Origin: Lysobacter solisilvae
Lineage (GTDB): Bacteria; Pseudomonadota; Gammaproteobacteria; Xanthomonadales; Xanthomonadaceae
Direction: 5' to 3'
DNA length: 64,000 nt
Assembly: GCF_016613535.2 (NCBI RefSeq)
Contig: NZ_CP071518.1
Coordinates: 186,001 to 250,000 of the forward strand
Positions 1 to 9,500 of the stretch are shown one piece after another. How positions within the stretch are numbered: the first letter of the stretch is position 1; each line of letters starts with the position of its first letter. A program made the translations under genes and the position numbers. The notes beneath the pieces were generated by a model. The model made no database searches. It was not told where the DNA came from and worked only from the letters and a program-made list of their open reading frames with translations.

Positions 1-1447
1 TGCACAGGTTGGACAGGTGCACGGTGCGGCCGGGGCCGACCTGGTTGCAGGTGCGGTTGGAGGCGTCCTTGAAGGTCATCCAGCCGTTGCCCGTTTCGCC
101 CAGCACTTTCATCATCCGCGCGTACAGCTCGCGCGCCTTCACCGTGCGCATGGCCAGGCCCTGCTGCTCGGCCTGCACGTAGGCGCGCTCGAAGGCTTCG
201 CCCCACAGGTCGGGCAGCGCGGGCACCGCGTAGGGATCGAACAGCGACCAGTCGCCGTCGGCTTCCACGCGCTGCATGAACAGGTCGGGGACCCAGTTGG
301 CCAGGTTGAGGTTGTGCGTGCGCCGCGCCTCGTCGCCGGTGTTGTCGCGCAGCTCGAGGAACTCCTCGATGTCGGCGTGCCAGGTTTCCAGGTAGATGCA
401 GGCCGCGCCCTTGCGCTTGCCGCCCTGGTTGACCGCCGCCACCGAGGCGTCGAGCGTCTTCAGCCACGGCACGATGCCGTTGCTGCGCCCGTTGGTGGAA
501 CGGATCAGCGAGCCGCGAGAACGGATGCGCGAATACGCCTCGCCGATGCCGCCGCTGAACTTGGACAGCTGGGCGACATCGCCGTAGCGGGCGTAGATGT
601 CGGTCAGGCTGTCCTGGGGCGAGTCCAGCAGGAAGCACGAGGACAGCTGCTCGTGGCGCGTGCCCGAGTTGAACAGCGTCGGCGAGCTGGGGATGTAATC
701 CAGGCTGGACATCAGCCGGTACAGCTCCAGCGCCTCGGCGGGGGACTGCGTGAGCGACACCGCGATGCGCATGAAGAACTGCTGCGGCGTCTCGATCACG
801 CTGCGCCGCTGCGGGTGCTTGAGCAGGTAGCGGTCGTAGAGCGTGCGCAGGCCGAAGTACTCGAAGCGCTGGGTGCGGGCGGTGTCGATGGCGTCGTTGA
901 ACTTGCGCGCGTGGGTCTCGACGGTCTCGCGTACGCGGTCGTTGATCAGGCCCAGTTCGTGGCCGAGCACGATCGACTGCGAGAACGAGTGCACGCCCAG
1001 GCCGGCAACCTCCTTGTCGATGTAACCGGCGAGCAGGCGCGCGGCCAGGCGTGCGTACTGCGGTTCCTCGGCGGTGAAGGCGGCGGCGGTGCGGATGGAC
1101 AGTTCGTCCAGTTCGCGCGTGGTGGCGCCGTCGAAGATGCCGGCGATGGTCTTGAGCGCCACGCGCATCGGATCGATGTCGTTGAGCCCGTCGCAGCAGC
1201 GCGTCACCGCGCGGACGATCTTGCCCACGTCGACCGGCTCGCGGCGGCCGTCGCGCTTGGTGACGGCCATCGTGGCCGCGGCGTGCGGCGGGGTGAGCGC
1301 GAAGCTGGCCTGGGTGGTGGCGGGATCGCCGTGGGGGTTCTGGCTGCCGTGGGCGGCACGGTTGGCAGCGGTGCCGTCGGGGCTGGCGCAGGCTTCGACG
1401 GTGGCGGGGTCGGCCAGGACGGCGTCGACGGTGGCGGATGTGTTCAT
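1..1447 (-). CDS. nrdA: Ribonucleoside-diphosphate reductase class Ia, alpha subunit (5' part only)
   Basis: Reduces ribonucleoside diphosphates to deoxyribonucleotides together with NrdB. The gene runs off the left edge, so only the first 482 codons are present. The start ATG at 1447 has a good ribosome site (GGAGAGG) 8-15 nt upstream. After a low-complexity leader of about 50 residues comes an ATP-cone (VTKRDGRREPVDVGKIVRAV), the usual allosteric activity site. The redox cysteine equivalent to E. coli C225 is in QLSSCFLLD. The last complete codon in the window is the cysteine of HLSNLC, which aligns with the radical cysteine C439. The call is secure. What lies downstream (nrdB expected) is not visible. 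Confidence 0.95.
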   Translation of the reverse strand, partial: MNTSATVDAVLADPATVEACASPDGTAANRAAHGSQNPHGDPATTQASFALTPPHAAATMAVTKRDGRREPVDVGKIVRAVTRCCDGLNDIDPMRVALKTIAGIFDGATTRELDELSIRTAAAFTAEEPQYARLAARLLAGYIDKEVAGLGVHSFSQSIVLGHELGLINDRVRETVETHARKFNDAIDTARTQRFEYFGLRTLYDRYLLKHPQRRSVIETPQQFFMRIAVSLTQSPAEALELYRLMSSLDYIPSSPTLFNSGTRHEQLSSCFLLDSPQDSLTDIYARYGDVAQLSKFSGGIGEAYSRIRSRGSLIRSTNGRSNGIVPWLKTLDASVAAVNQGGKRKGAACIYLETWHADIEEFLELRDNTGDEARRTHNLNLANWVPDLFMQRVEADGDWSLFDPYAVPALPDLWGEAFERAYVQAEQQGLAMRTVKARELYARMMKVLGETGNGWMTFKDASNRTCNQVGPGRTVHLSNLC

Positions 1448-1710
1448 GGCTTTCCTCTCCAAGGACTGGGAGAAGAAGCGAAAGCGGTCGCACGGCCTGC
1501 GATCGGGGGACCGTCGAGGCGTGCACACCGGCCCTCGCCCCCTCGGGCGAGCCGGCATCCACACGAAACACGACGGACGACGCAGATGGGGAGACCGCTG
1601 GCGTCCTGCCGGGCGATCGGGGCCGGGCCCCTCCCCTCCGGGCACGGCCCGGGCGGTCGACCGTCGCTCCCCGCGGAGACGCCTCGCCAATCGGACGCAT
1701 CGCTGCGACC

Positions 1711-1931
1711 GGTCGTGGCAGGTTTTCGGGCTTCCGGTCGGGACGGCGGGGCGAGCCCGTCGTCGTTGCCTACTGCGCGTCGCTTCCCAGCCCGAAGGGG
1801 GCCAGTGCCGTTGACGCGGGTCGTTACCAGTTACCGCTGCGGGGCAGCTCCGGAATCGGCACCCCGCCTCGGGTGGCCTCACCGGATTCCCTTTAAGCCT
1901 TCCCGTGGCCGGGTCGGCACCATCGACGACC
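1711..1931 (-). promoter_or_regulatory. Cobalamin (B12) riboswitch in the nrdA leader
   Basis: Read on the minus strand, the leader holds the conserved cobalamin aptamer core in order: GGTGCC near 1921, AAAGGGAATCCGGTG, ATTCCGG, CTGCCCCGCAGCGGTAA (about 1831-1847), a B12-box form GGCACTGG (1801-1808), CTGGGAAG (about 1783-1790), and GAAGCCCGAAAACCTGCC near the 3' end. GGTCGT (1926-1931) and ACGACC (1711-1716) can pair as the closing P1 stem. About 260 nt separate the aptamer from the nrdA start. That stretch contains a strong hairpin (about 1528-1555, arms GCCGGCTCGCCC and GGGCGAGGGCCGG) without a U tract, so the expression platform is unclear. The family normally represses in the presence of adenosylcobalamin. 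Confidence 0.85.
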
Positions 1932-1977
1932 ACAAGATAGTGGGGGCGTGGTGATTGGTCAACACAATATGCGGGTC
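1930..1977 (-). promoter_or_regulatory. nrdA promoter with two NrdR boxes
   Basis: On the minus strand a -35 TTGACC (1957-1962) is 17 bp from a -10 TATCTT (1934-1939), placing the transcript start near 1927, just at the 5' stem of the riboswitch. Two NrdR-like 16-mers overlap it: GACCCGCATATTGTGT (1962-1977) next to the -35 and CCCCACTATCTTGTGG (1930-1945) over the -10. Their centres are 32 bp apart, three helical turns, which is the spacing typical of paired NrdR boxes. NrdR is the ATP/dATP-sensing repressor of ribonucleotide reductase genes. Confidence 0.72.
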
Positions 1978-1980
1978 CTT

Positions 1981-2720
1981 CCCCTCCTCCGCTTCTCGGG
2001 GGAGGGTTGGGGTGGGGGCCGACGGTCGCGTCGCTTCTGAAGCAGGAGCCGCTTGCCTCTGCCCCCTCCCCCGCTTCGCGGGGGAGAGTTGGGGTGGGGG
2101 CCGACGGTCGCGTCGCTTCTAGAAGCAGGAGCCGCTTGCTTCTGCCCCCTTCCCCGCTTCGCGGGGGAGGGTTGGGGTGGGGGCCGACGGTCGCGTCGCT
2201 TCTAGAAGCAGGAGCGACTTTCGCTTTGGGGTGATTGCGCGGCGATCTTCGCCCCCATCCCAACCTTCCCCCGCACAGCGGGGGAAGGGGCTGATCGTCG
2301 CGATCGGTTGATCCTGCCCCCTTCTCCGCTGCGCGAGGGAGGGTTTGGGTGGGGGCCGGCGGTCGCGTCGCTTCTGGAGCAGGAGCGGTCGCTTCTGCCC
2401 CCTCCCCCGCTGCGCGGGGGAGGGTTGGGGTGGGGGCGACGGTCGCGTCGCTTCTGGAGCGGGAGCGACTTTCGCTTTGGGGTGATGGCGCGGCGACCTT
2501 CGCCCCCATCCCAGCCTTCCCCCGCACAGCGGGGGAAGGGGCTGATCGTCGCGGTTGGGTGCTCCTGCCCCCTCCCCAGCTCCGCGGGGGAGGGTTGGGG
2601 TGGGGGCCGACGGTCGCGTCGCTTCTGGAGCAGGAGCGACTTTCGCATTTGGGGTGATGGCGCGGCGACCTTCGCCCCCATCCCAGCCTTCCCCCGCGGA
2701 GCGGGGGAAGGGGCAGATCC
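1981..2720. repeat. Cluster of dispersed GC-rich hairpin repeats (REP-like)
   Basis: Six forward copies begin near 1981, 2062, 2143, 2317, 2397 and 2567. Each carries a hairpin such as CCCCCGCTTCGCGGGGG, then GGGTTGGGGTGGGGG and GACGGTCGCGTCGCTTCT. Three inverted partial copies (near 2250, 2500 and 2670) read as CCCCCATCCCAGCCTTCCCCC. Every frame through the block is open, giving proline/arginine-rich translations that I do not treat as proteins. This kind of repeat is common between genes in Xanthomonadaceae. Function here is unknown. Confidence 0.8.
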
Positions 2721-2766
2721 GGAGCGGGGGAAGGGGCAGACCCGGGGCGGGGGAAGGGGCCTCGCG
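2701..2766. repeat. 23-bp tandem repeat, about 3 copies
   Basis: Units start at 2701, 2724 and 2747 and share GCGGGGGAAGGGGC followed by AGAYCCGG in the first two. They look like a local expansion of the end of the last hairpin repeat, directly next to the stop codon of the DUF559 gene. Confidence 0.7.
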
Positions 2767-2776
2767 GTCGGCATGC

Positions 2777-3130
2777 TTATGGGGCCACATGGCCGGCGCC
2801 CAGCAGTTGCGCGATCACCTGGCAGACGCCTTCGATGTTCTGGAGCACATCGTGATTCCACACCCGGAGCACCCGGTATCCGTGACGGCGGAGGTAGGCG
2901 TCGCGGGTCGGGTCGGTCGTGCTGACGGCGTGCTGGCTGCCGTCGACTTCAATGACCAGGCCGCGTTCCAGGCAGGCGAAGTCGGCGATGTAGGGGCCAA
3001 TGGGGTGCTGGCGCCGGAACCGGCAGCCCTGTACCTGGCGGTGGCGCAGCACGCGCCAGAGGCGGCGCTCGGCGTCGGTCATAAGGCGCCGGAGGGCGCG
3101 GGCGTTCTGGGTCGTGCGGGACAGGCGCAT
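2777..3130 (-). CDS. DUF559 domain protein (small VSR/restriction-like nuclease fold)
   Basis: A 117-residue protein matching the DUF559 pattern: an N-terminal basic helix (ARALRRLMTDAERRLWRVLR), then GCRFRRQHPIGPYIADFACLERGLVIEVDG with the family's D-x(n)-E-V-D/G core, QH, and a C-terminal YRVLRVWNHDVL. The family is related to very-short-patch repair endonucleases, but its in vivo role is not settled. The gene sits alone between a block of hairpin repeats on its 3' side and a 21-bp tandem array on its 5' side. No strong ribosome site is seen. Length is normal for the family. Confidence 0.85.
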   Translation of the reverse strand: MRLSRTTQNARALRRLMTDAERRLWRVLRHRQVQGCRFRRQHPIGPYIADFACLERGLVIEVDGSQHAVSTTDPTRDAYLRRHGYRVLRVWNHDVLQNIEGVCQVIAQLLGAGHVAP

Positions 3131-3300
3131 CCGTGCGCTCGCAAGGTGGGCGGATCAGCGTGGTCTGCGGCGCTGCGACGGTCAGTCGGCGGACTTCCCG
3201 CGCAGGCGTACGCCGACTTCCATGCCGGGCGGGGATGGACGACGCGGGCAGGCGCGCTGCCGGGCGCTCTTTTCCGGGAGGTTTCAGACCGGGCTGGCGG

Positions 3301-3594
3301 CGTCTCGTTTCTGCTCGCGGACGACTCTTTTCCGGACGCGGGCGTCTCTTTTTTGCCCGCGAGTTACTCTTTTTTGGACGCGCGCGAGTCTTTTTCAGAC
3401 GCTCGCGACTCTTTTTTGGACGCGCGCGACTCTTTTTCAGACGCCCGCGAGTCTTTTTTGGACGCTCGCGTCTCTTTTCCGGACGCGAGCGAGTCTTTTC
3501 GGGACGCGAGCGTCTCGTTTTTGGACGCGGGCGACTCTTTTTTGGACGCGCGCGAGTCTTTTTCGGTAACTCGCGAGTCTTTTTTGGACGGTTT
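3301..3594. repeat. 21-bp tandem array, 14 units
   Basis: Exact 21-bp periodicity is kept for 14 units from 3301 to 3594. A typical unit is CGACTCTTTTTTGGACGCG; units alternate between TTTTTTGGACG and TTTTTCAGACG forms. Most start with GACTC, GAGTC or GTCTC. Because 21 is a multiple of 3, several frames stay open and translate to 7-residue repeats in either direction (for example KKDSRASEKESRAS), but no start signal or family match supports a protein. T runs recur every two helical turns. Confidence 0.9.
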
Positions 3595-3612
3595 CGGGGC
3601 TGGGTCTGCGGC

Positions 3613-3680
3613 GATCGTCGCCCCCACCTCAATCCTCCCCCGCAAGCGGGGAGGAAGCTGATCCGCGCGACCGTCCGCCC
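3613..3680. repeat. Isolated copy of the hairpin repeat
   Basis: The stretch GATCGTCGCCCCCACC, followed by CCTCCCCCGCAAGCGGGG and CTGATCCGCGCGACCG, matches the inverted copies seen near 2500 and 2670. It lies in the same orientation as those, so the DUF559 gene and the 21-bp array are bracketed by repeat copies on both sides. Confidence 0.7.
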
Positions 3681-3700
3681 CCCCGAGCAGGCGCGCCCCC

Positions 3701-3731
3701 AAAGAAAAAGGCCACCCGGAGGCGGCCTTCC
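3701..3731 (-). terminator. Rho-independent terminator of sucCD
   Basis: On the minus strand, 20-50 nt past the sucD stop, GGAAGGCCGCC and GGGTGGCCTT form a stem followed by TTTTTCTTT. This is a classic intrinsic terminator for the sucC-sucD transcript. Confidence 0.85.
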
Positions 3732-3752
3732 CCATTCCCGCTGGCGGCGTGC

Positions 3753-4628
3753 TTACTTCGCCAGGCGCGCGGCGATCGCGGCACCCAGGTCGCCGGGGGA
3801 CTTCACCGTGGTGACGCCCGCCTTTTCCATGGCCTCGAACTTGCCCTCGGCCGTGCCCTTGCCGCCGGACGCGATCGCGCCGGCGTGGCCCATGCGCTTG
3901 CCCTTCGGGGCGCTGGCGCCGGCGATGAAGCCGACGACGGGCTTGGTCACGTACTGCGAGATGAACTCCGCGGCTTCCTCTTCGGCGCTGCCGCCGATCT
4001 CGCCGACCATGATGATGCCTTCGGTCTGCGGGTCGTCCTGGAACCACTTCAGCGCGTCGATGAAGTTGGTGCCGTTGATGGGATCGCCGCCGATGCCGAT
4101 GCAGGTCGACTGGCCCAGGCCCACGTCGGTGGTCTGCTTGACCGCTTCATAGGTCAGCGTGCCGGAGCGGGAGACGATGCCGATCTTGCCGGGCATGTGG
4201 ATGTGGCCGGGCATGATGCCGATCTTGCACTCGCCGGGCGTGATCACGCCGGGGCAGTTCGGACCGACCAGCACGACGTCGTCGTAGCCATTGAGCGTGT
4301 TCTTGACGCGCAGCATGTCCAGCACCGGGATGCCCTCGGTGATGCACACGATGACCTTGATGCCGGCGTCGGCCGCTTCCAGGATCGCGTCAGCCGCGAA
4401 CGGCGGCGGCACGTAGATGACCGAGGCGTCGGCGCCGGTCTCGTTGACCGCTTCGGCGACGGTGTTGAACACGGGCAGGCCCAGGTGCTGGGTGCCGCCC
4501 TTGCCGGGCGTGACGCCACCGACGACCTGGGTGCCGTACTCGAGCATCTGCTGTGCGTGGAAGGTGCCCTGCGAGCCGGTGAAGCCCTGGACGATGACCT
4601 TGGTGTTCTTGTTGATCAGGACGGACAT
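3753..4628 (-). CDS. sucD: Succinyl-CoA synthetase, alpha subunit (ADP-forming)
   Basis: Alpha subunit of the TCA-cycle enzyme that converts succinyl-CoA to succinate with ATP formation. The 291 residues match the family length. The N-terminal CoA-binding Rossmann part ([15 protein letters not shown]) and the active-site histidine loop [17 protein letters not shown] near residue 245-265 are both present. It starts 10 nt after the sucC stop and is followed by a strong terminator, so it is the second gene of a two-gene operon. Start ATG at 4628 is preceded by AGGAACAGC. Confidence 0.97.
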   Translation of the reverse strand: MSVLINKNTKVIVQGFTGSQGTFHAQQMLEYGTQVVGGVTPGKGGTQHLGLPVFNTVAEAVNETGADASVIYVPPPFAADAILEAADAGIKVIVCITEGIPVLDMLRVKNTLNGYDDVVLVGPNCPGVITPGECKIGIMPGHIHMPGKIGIVSRSGTLTYEAVKQTTDVGLGQSTCIGIGGDPINGTNFIDALKWFQDDPQTEGIIMVGEIGGSAEEEAAEFISQYVTKPVVGFIAGASAPKGKRMGHAGAIASGGKGTAEGKFEAMEKAGVTTVKSPGDLGAAIAARLAK

Positions 4629-4638
4629 GTGCTGTTCC

Positions 4639-5805
<1,167 letters not shown>

Positions 5806-6038
5806 GCGTCACCGAGGGGAAGGTAGAGAATCCCGCACGGAGCACGGCCTGACGGCCGCTGCGCGGGGGGCGGCATTGTCGCCGATCGGGGCGGCAGGGG
5901 CAAAAAGCCCCGACGGCGCCCTCGGCGAGGGGCTGCGGAGCGGGCCCGGCCGCGCGCAGCGCGCCTGGCGGCCAGGTCGGGGCGGCATTCCGGACAGAAT
6001 CCCCGCCCCTATACTCGCCGCATCGCACCGCAGGACGC

Positions 6039-7655
6039 TTGCGCTTGCCCCTCGCCGCCGCCGCCAGTTCCGAAGCCGACAGCGCCCTGCGCCGCGAGCT
6101 GCACTTCATCGCCCTGTACCGGCTGCTCGAAGCGGCGCTGCTGACATTCCTGCTGTTCGGTCCGGTCCAGGACTACGTGCCGCCGCCGCGCTTCGAGCTG
6201 CTGGGCCGCGCGGTCGCCATCGCCTACCTGTTCATCGCGTGCGTGCTGTTCGCCCTGCGCCGCCGCGGCGACCTGCGCACCCAGGCGCTGGTCGGCGTGG
6301 CCTGCGACCTGTTCTTCGGCGCGCTGGCCGTGCATGCCCTGCCGGGCTCGGGGACGGGCATCGCGCTGATGCTGATGTTCAACGTCGGCGCCGCCTCGCT
6401 GCTGCTGCCGATGCGGATAGGCCTGTCGGTGGCCGCCATCGCCGCGCTGGTGCTGGTGGGCGAGTACGCCTGGAGTTCGCTGATCGATCCGCAGACGCCG
6501 GCGGGCGTCGGCGAGCCGCTGATGCTGGCCGTGGGTTACCTCGCCATCGCCACCCTTACCAACATCCTGGGTCGGCACATGCGCGAGAGCTTCGCGCAGG
6601 CCGAGCGCAGCGGCGCGGACGCCGCGTCGCTGTCGGAGGTGAACGAGCTGATCATCCGCCGGCTGCGCACCGGCGTGCTGCTGCTCGACGGCCGCAACCA
6701 CCTGCGCCTGGCCAATGAAGCGGCGATGCTGCTGCTGAGCGACTTCGGCCAGCATCCCGGGGAGGGGCGCGACCTCAGCCTGGCCTCGCCGCCGCTGTTC
6801 AGGCGATTGACGGCGTGGCGCGAGACCGGCGCCAGCGACGACACGCCGCTGCAGCTGGCGCCCGACCTGCCGCACGTGGTGCCGCGCTTTACCCGCCTGC
6901 GCGCGGGCAGCGAGCAGGTGCTGATCTTCCTCGACGACACCAGCATCGTCTCCCGCCAGGCCGAATCGATGACCCTCGCCACGCTGGGCCGCTTCTCGGC
7001 CAGCCTCGCCCACGAGATCCGCAATCCGCTGGCCGCCATCAACTACGCGGTGCAGCTGCTGGAGGAGTCCCAGGACCTGTCCACGGCCGACCTGCGGCTG
7101 CTGGAAATCGTGCGACAGCAGGGGCAGCGCATGAACGGCATCGTCGAGAACGTATTGGGGCTGGCCCGCCGCGAGTCGGCCAAGCCCGAGCACGTGGACC
7201 TGGTCGCCTTCGTGCGGCGCTTCGTCGAGGACTACGCCGCCAGCCACCCGCTGGAACACGACACCGTGCGCGCCACCGGGTCCGCGCAGTCGCTCAACAC
7301 CATGGTGGACCCGCGCCAGCTGCACCAGGTGCTCACCGCGCTGGTCTACAACGGCCTGACCTACGGGCGCCTGCCCGGCCAGGCGGCGCGGGTCACGGTG
7401 CACGTGCAGGCCGACAGTTCGGGAGCACCGGTCATCGACGTACGCGACCGTGGCCCGGGCGTCCCGGAAGGCGTGGTGGCCCAGCTGTTCCGGCCGTTCT
7501 TCACCACCTCGGGCCACGGCACCGGGCTGGGCCTGTACATCGCGCGCGAACTCTGCCGGGCCAACCAGGCCAGCCTGGAATACGTGGCGATGCCCGGCGG
7601 TGGCGCGTGCTTCCGCATCCAGATGGCGGCCCCCAGCCCGCTGCTGTCGCGCTGA
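6039..7655 (+). CDS. pilS: Type IV pilus sensor histidine kinase
   Basis: Membrane sensor kinase that controls PilR and thereby pilin transcription. About six membrane helices occupy residues 20-190. The DHp helix has the phospho-acceptor motif SASLAHEIRNPLAAINYAVQ, followed by a weak N box (VYNGLTYG) and G boxes DRGPGVPEG and GHGTGLGLYIAREL. No ATG fits, and I chose TTG at 6039 because AGGA sits 3-7 nt upstream. A -10-like TATACT is at 6010-6015. The protein is 538 residues, similar to other PilS proteins, and pilR follows 190 nt downstream. Confidence 0.93.
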   Translation: MRLPLAAAASSEADSALRRELHFIALYRLLEAALLTFLLFGPVQDYVPPPRFELLGRAVAIAYLFIACVLFALRRRGDLRTQALVGVACDLFFGALAVHALPGSGTGIALMLMFNVGAASLLLPMRIGLSVAAIAALVLVGEYAWSSLIDPQTPAGVGEPLMLAVGYLAIATLTNILGRHMRESFAQAERSGADAASLSEVNELIIRRLRTGVLLLDGRNHLRLANEAAMLLLSDFGQHPGEGRDLSLASPPLFRRLTAWRETGASDDTPLQLAPDLPHVVPRFTRLRAGSEQVLIFLDDTSIVSRQAESMTLATLGRFSASLAHEIRNPLAAINYAVQLLEESQDLSTADLRLLEIVRQQGQRMNGIVENVLGLARRESAKPEHVDLVAFVRRFVEDYAASHPLEHDTVRATGSAQSLNTMVDPRQLHQVLTALVYNGLTYGRLPGQAARVTVHVQADSSGAPVIDVRDRGPGVPEGVVAQLFRPFFTTSGHGTGLGLYIARELCRANQASLEYVAMPGGGACFRIQMAAPSPLLSR

Positions 7656-7845
7656 GCGTGGCCGCGCTGACCGGGGCGGCGCATGCCGCGGGACCGCGTG
7701 TCCGCGCCGTGCGTCACGGTGCGGCGGATCCGCTCGAGCGGCGCGCGCCCGCACCGCAACCCTTAATGCCGGCGGGGGCCGCTTCGCTTGGCCCGGGCCA
7801 CGCGCTTCCGCTATCGTGTCGGTCGGGTGTCCGAGGGAGGACTGG

Positions 7846-9270
7846 ATGAGCGACACACGCAGCGCATTGGTGATCGACGACGAGCGCGACATCCGCGAGC
7901 TGCTCGTGATGACGCTTGGGCGCATGGGCCTGCGGTGCGATACCGCCGCCACCCTGGCCGATGCGCGCGCGCAACTGGCCGCGCACACCTACGATCTGTG
8001 CCTGACCGACATGCGCCTGCCCGACGGCTCGGGCATGGAGCTGGTCGCCGAGATCGCCCAGAAGCATCCCAACACGCCGGTGGCGATGATCACCGCCTTC
8101 GGCAACGTCGAGGCCGCGGTGGAAGCGCTCAAGGCCGGCGCCTTCGATTTCGTCGCCAAGCCGGTCGACCTGTCCGTCCTGCGCGACCTGGTCCGCCACG
8201 CGCTGGACCTGCGCGAGAAGCGCCGCACGCCGGTCGACCCGGTCGCCGCGCGCTTCTATGGCGACTCGCCGGCGATCGCCGCCCTGCGCCAGACCATCGC
8301 CAAGGTCGCCCGCAGCCAGGCCCCGGTCTATATCGCCGGTGAATCGGGCGTGGGCAAGGAACTGGTCGCCCGCACGATCCACGAACAGGGCCCCCGCGCG
8401 AACGGGCCGTTCGTGCCGGTCAACTGCGGCGCGATCCCGGCCGAACTGATGGAAAGCGAGTTCTTCGGGCACAAGAAGGGCAGCTTCACCGGCGCCCACG
8501 CCGACAAGCCCGGCCTGTTCCAGGGCCGCCGATGGCGGCACCCTGTTCCTGGACGAGGTGGCCGAGCTGCCGCTGCCGATGCAGGTCAAGCTGCTGCGCG
8601 CGATCCAGGAAAAGTCGATCCGTCCGGTGGGCGCCAACGCCGAACTCAATGTCGACGTGCGCATCCTCTCGGCCACGCACAAGAACCTGGCGCCGATGGT
8701 CGACGACGGCCGCTTCCGCCACGACCTGTACTACCGCATCAACGTCATCGAACTGCGGGTGCCGCCGCTGCGCGAGCGCCTGGAAGACCTGCCGGGCCTG
8801 GCCCAGCGGGTGCTGACGCGGCTGTCGACGGCGCAGGGCCGGCCGGTGCCGGTCCTGTCCGATGAAGCCCTCGCGGCGCTGCGCGCGCGCACCCCTTCCC
8901 GGGCAACGTCCGGGAACTGGAGAACGTACTGGAACGCGCGATGGCGCTGGCCGAGGGCGAACGCATCGAGGCCGAGGACCTGCGCCTGCCCGTAGCGGGC
9001 GGCACCAGTGCCGTCTCCCCGGGTGGCTCGCCGCACGTGGCTGCCCCACCGCCGCTGCCGCCGACGCCGGCCATGCCCGCCGACCCGCGCGCCCTCAATC
9101 CCCGCGACACCGCCGCCAGCCGCCTGCCGGAATACATCGAGGCGATGGAACGGCAGGCGATCGAGCAGGCCCTGCAGGAAAACCGTTTCAACAAGACCCG
9201 CACGGCCGCCGCGCTGGGCATCACCTTCCGCGCCCTGCGCTACAAGCTGAAGAAGCTCGGGATCGACTGA
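7846..9270 (+). CDS. pilR: Type IV pilus response regulator, sigma-54 activator (two single-base frameshifts)
   Basis: NtrC-type activator of sigma-54 pilin promoters. Residues 1-120 form a receiver domain (DDERD acidic pocket, phospho-Asp in LTDMRLPDGS). Then comes an AAA+ domain with Walker A GESGVGKE near residue 164 and GSFTGAH as the sigma-54 contact loop. The C-terminal Fis-type helix-turn-helix ends KTRTAAALGITFRALRYK. As given, the frame breaks twice: an extra G in CAGGG at 8522-8525 moves it, and a missing base near 8890 (CGCGCACCCC where CGCTACCCC is expected) restores it. Between them the shifted frame keeps perfect family sequence (LDEVAELPLPMQVKLLRAIQ). The opposite sense of the indels and intact flanks suggest sequence error rather than decay. 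Confidence 0.92.
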
Positions 9271-9500
9271 GCGCGCACCGGGCCGGGCGATCGCGCGCGG
9301 CCCGGCATCGGTTCGACCGGCGCGCGAGTCCGGTTCCCACCTGCATGTCGGCTCCGGCTGCTCGCTGGTTACCGCGGCCCGATGTCTGACGGCCTTGCGC
9401 CGACCCGCGACCCGATCCGGGTGTCCTGCCGCCGGCCTGTTCCCCGCTGCGCGGGATCGGCACAATCCCGCACCTCCCACGTCCCGGACCGGTCCACGCC

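Noticed and set aside
17..1954. A 645-codon plus-strand frame over nrdA
   Set aside because: It is the antisense shadow of nrdA and its leader; the minus strand encodes clear class Ia reductase motifs and the opposite frame is composed of His/Ala/Gly/Arg repeats typical of GC-rich shadows.
2119..2925. Several overlapping proline/arginine-rich frames on both strands
   Set aside because: They are translations of the hairpin repeats, repeat with the DNA unit, and lack start signals.
3364..4047. Minus-strand frame with KKDSRASEKESRAS heptads
   Set aside because: It is the 21-bp array read through into sucD antisense sequence; the open frame follows from the period being a multiple of three.
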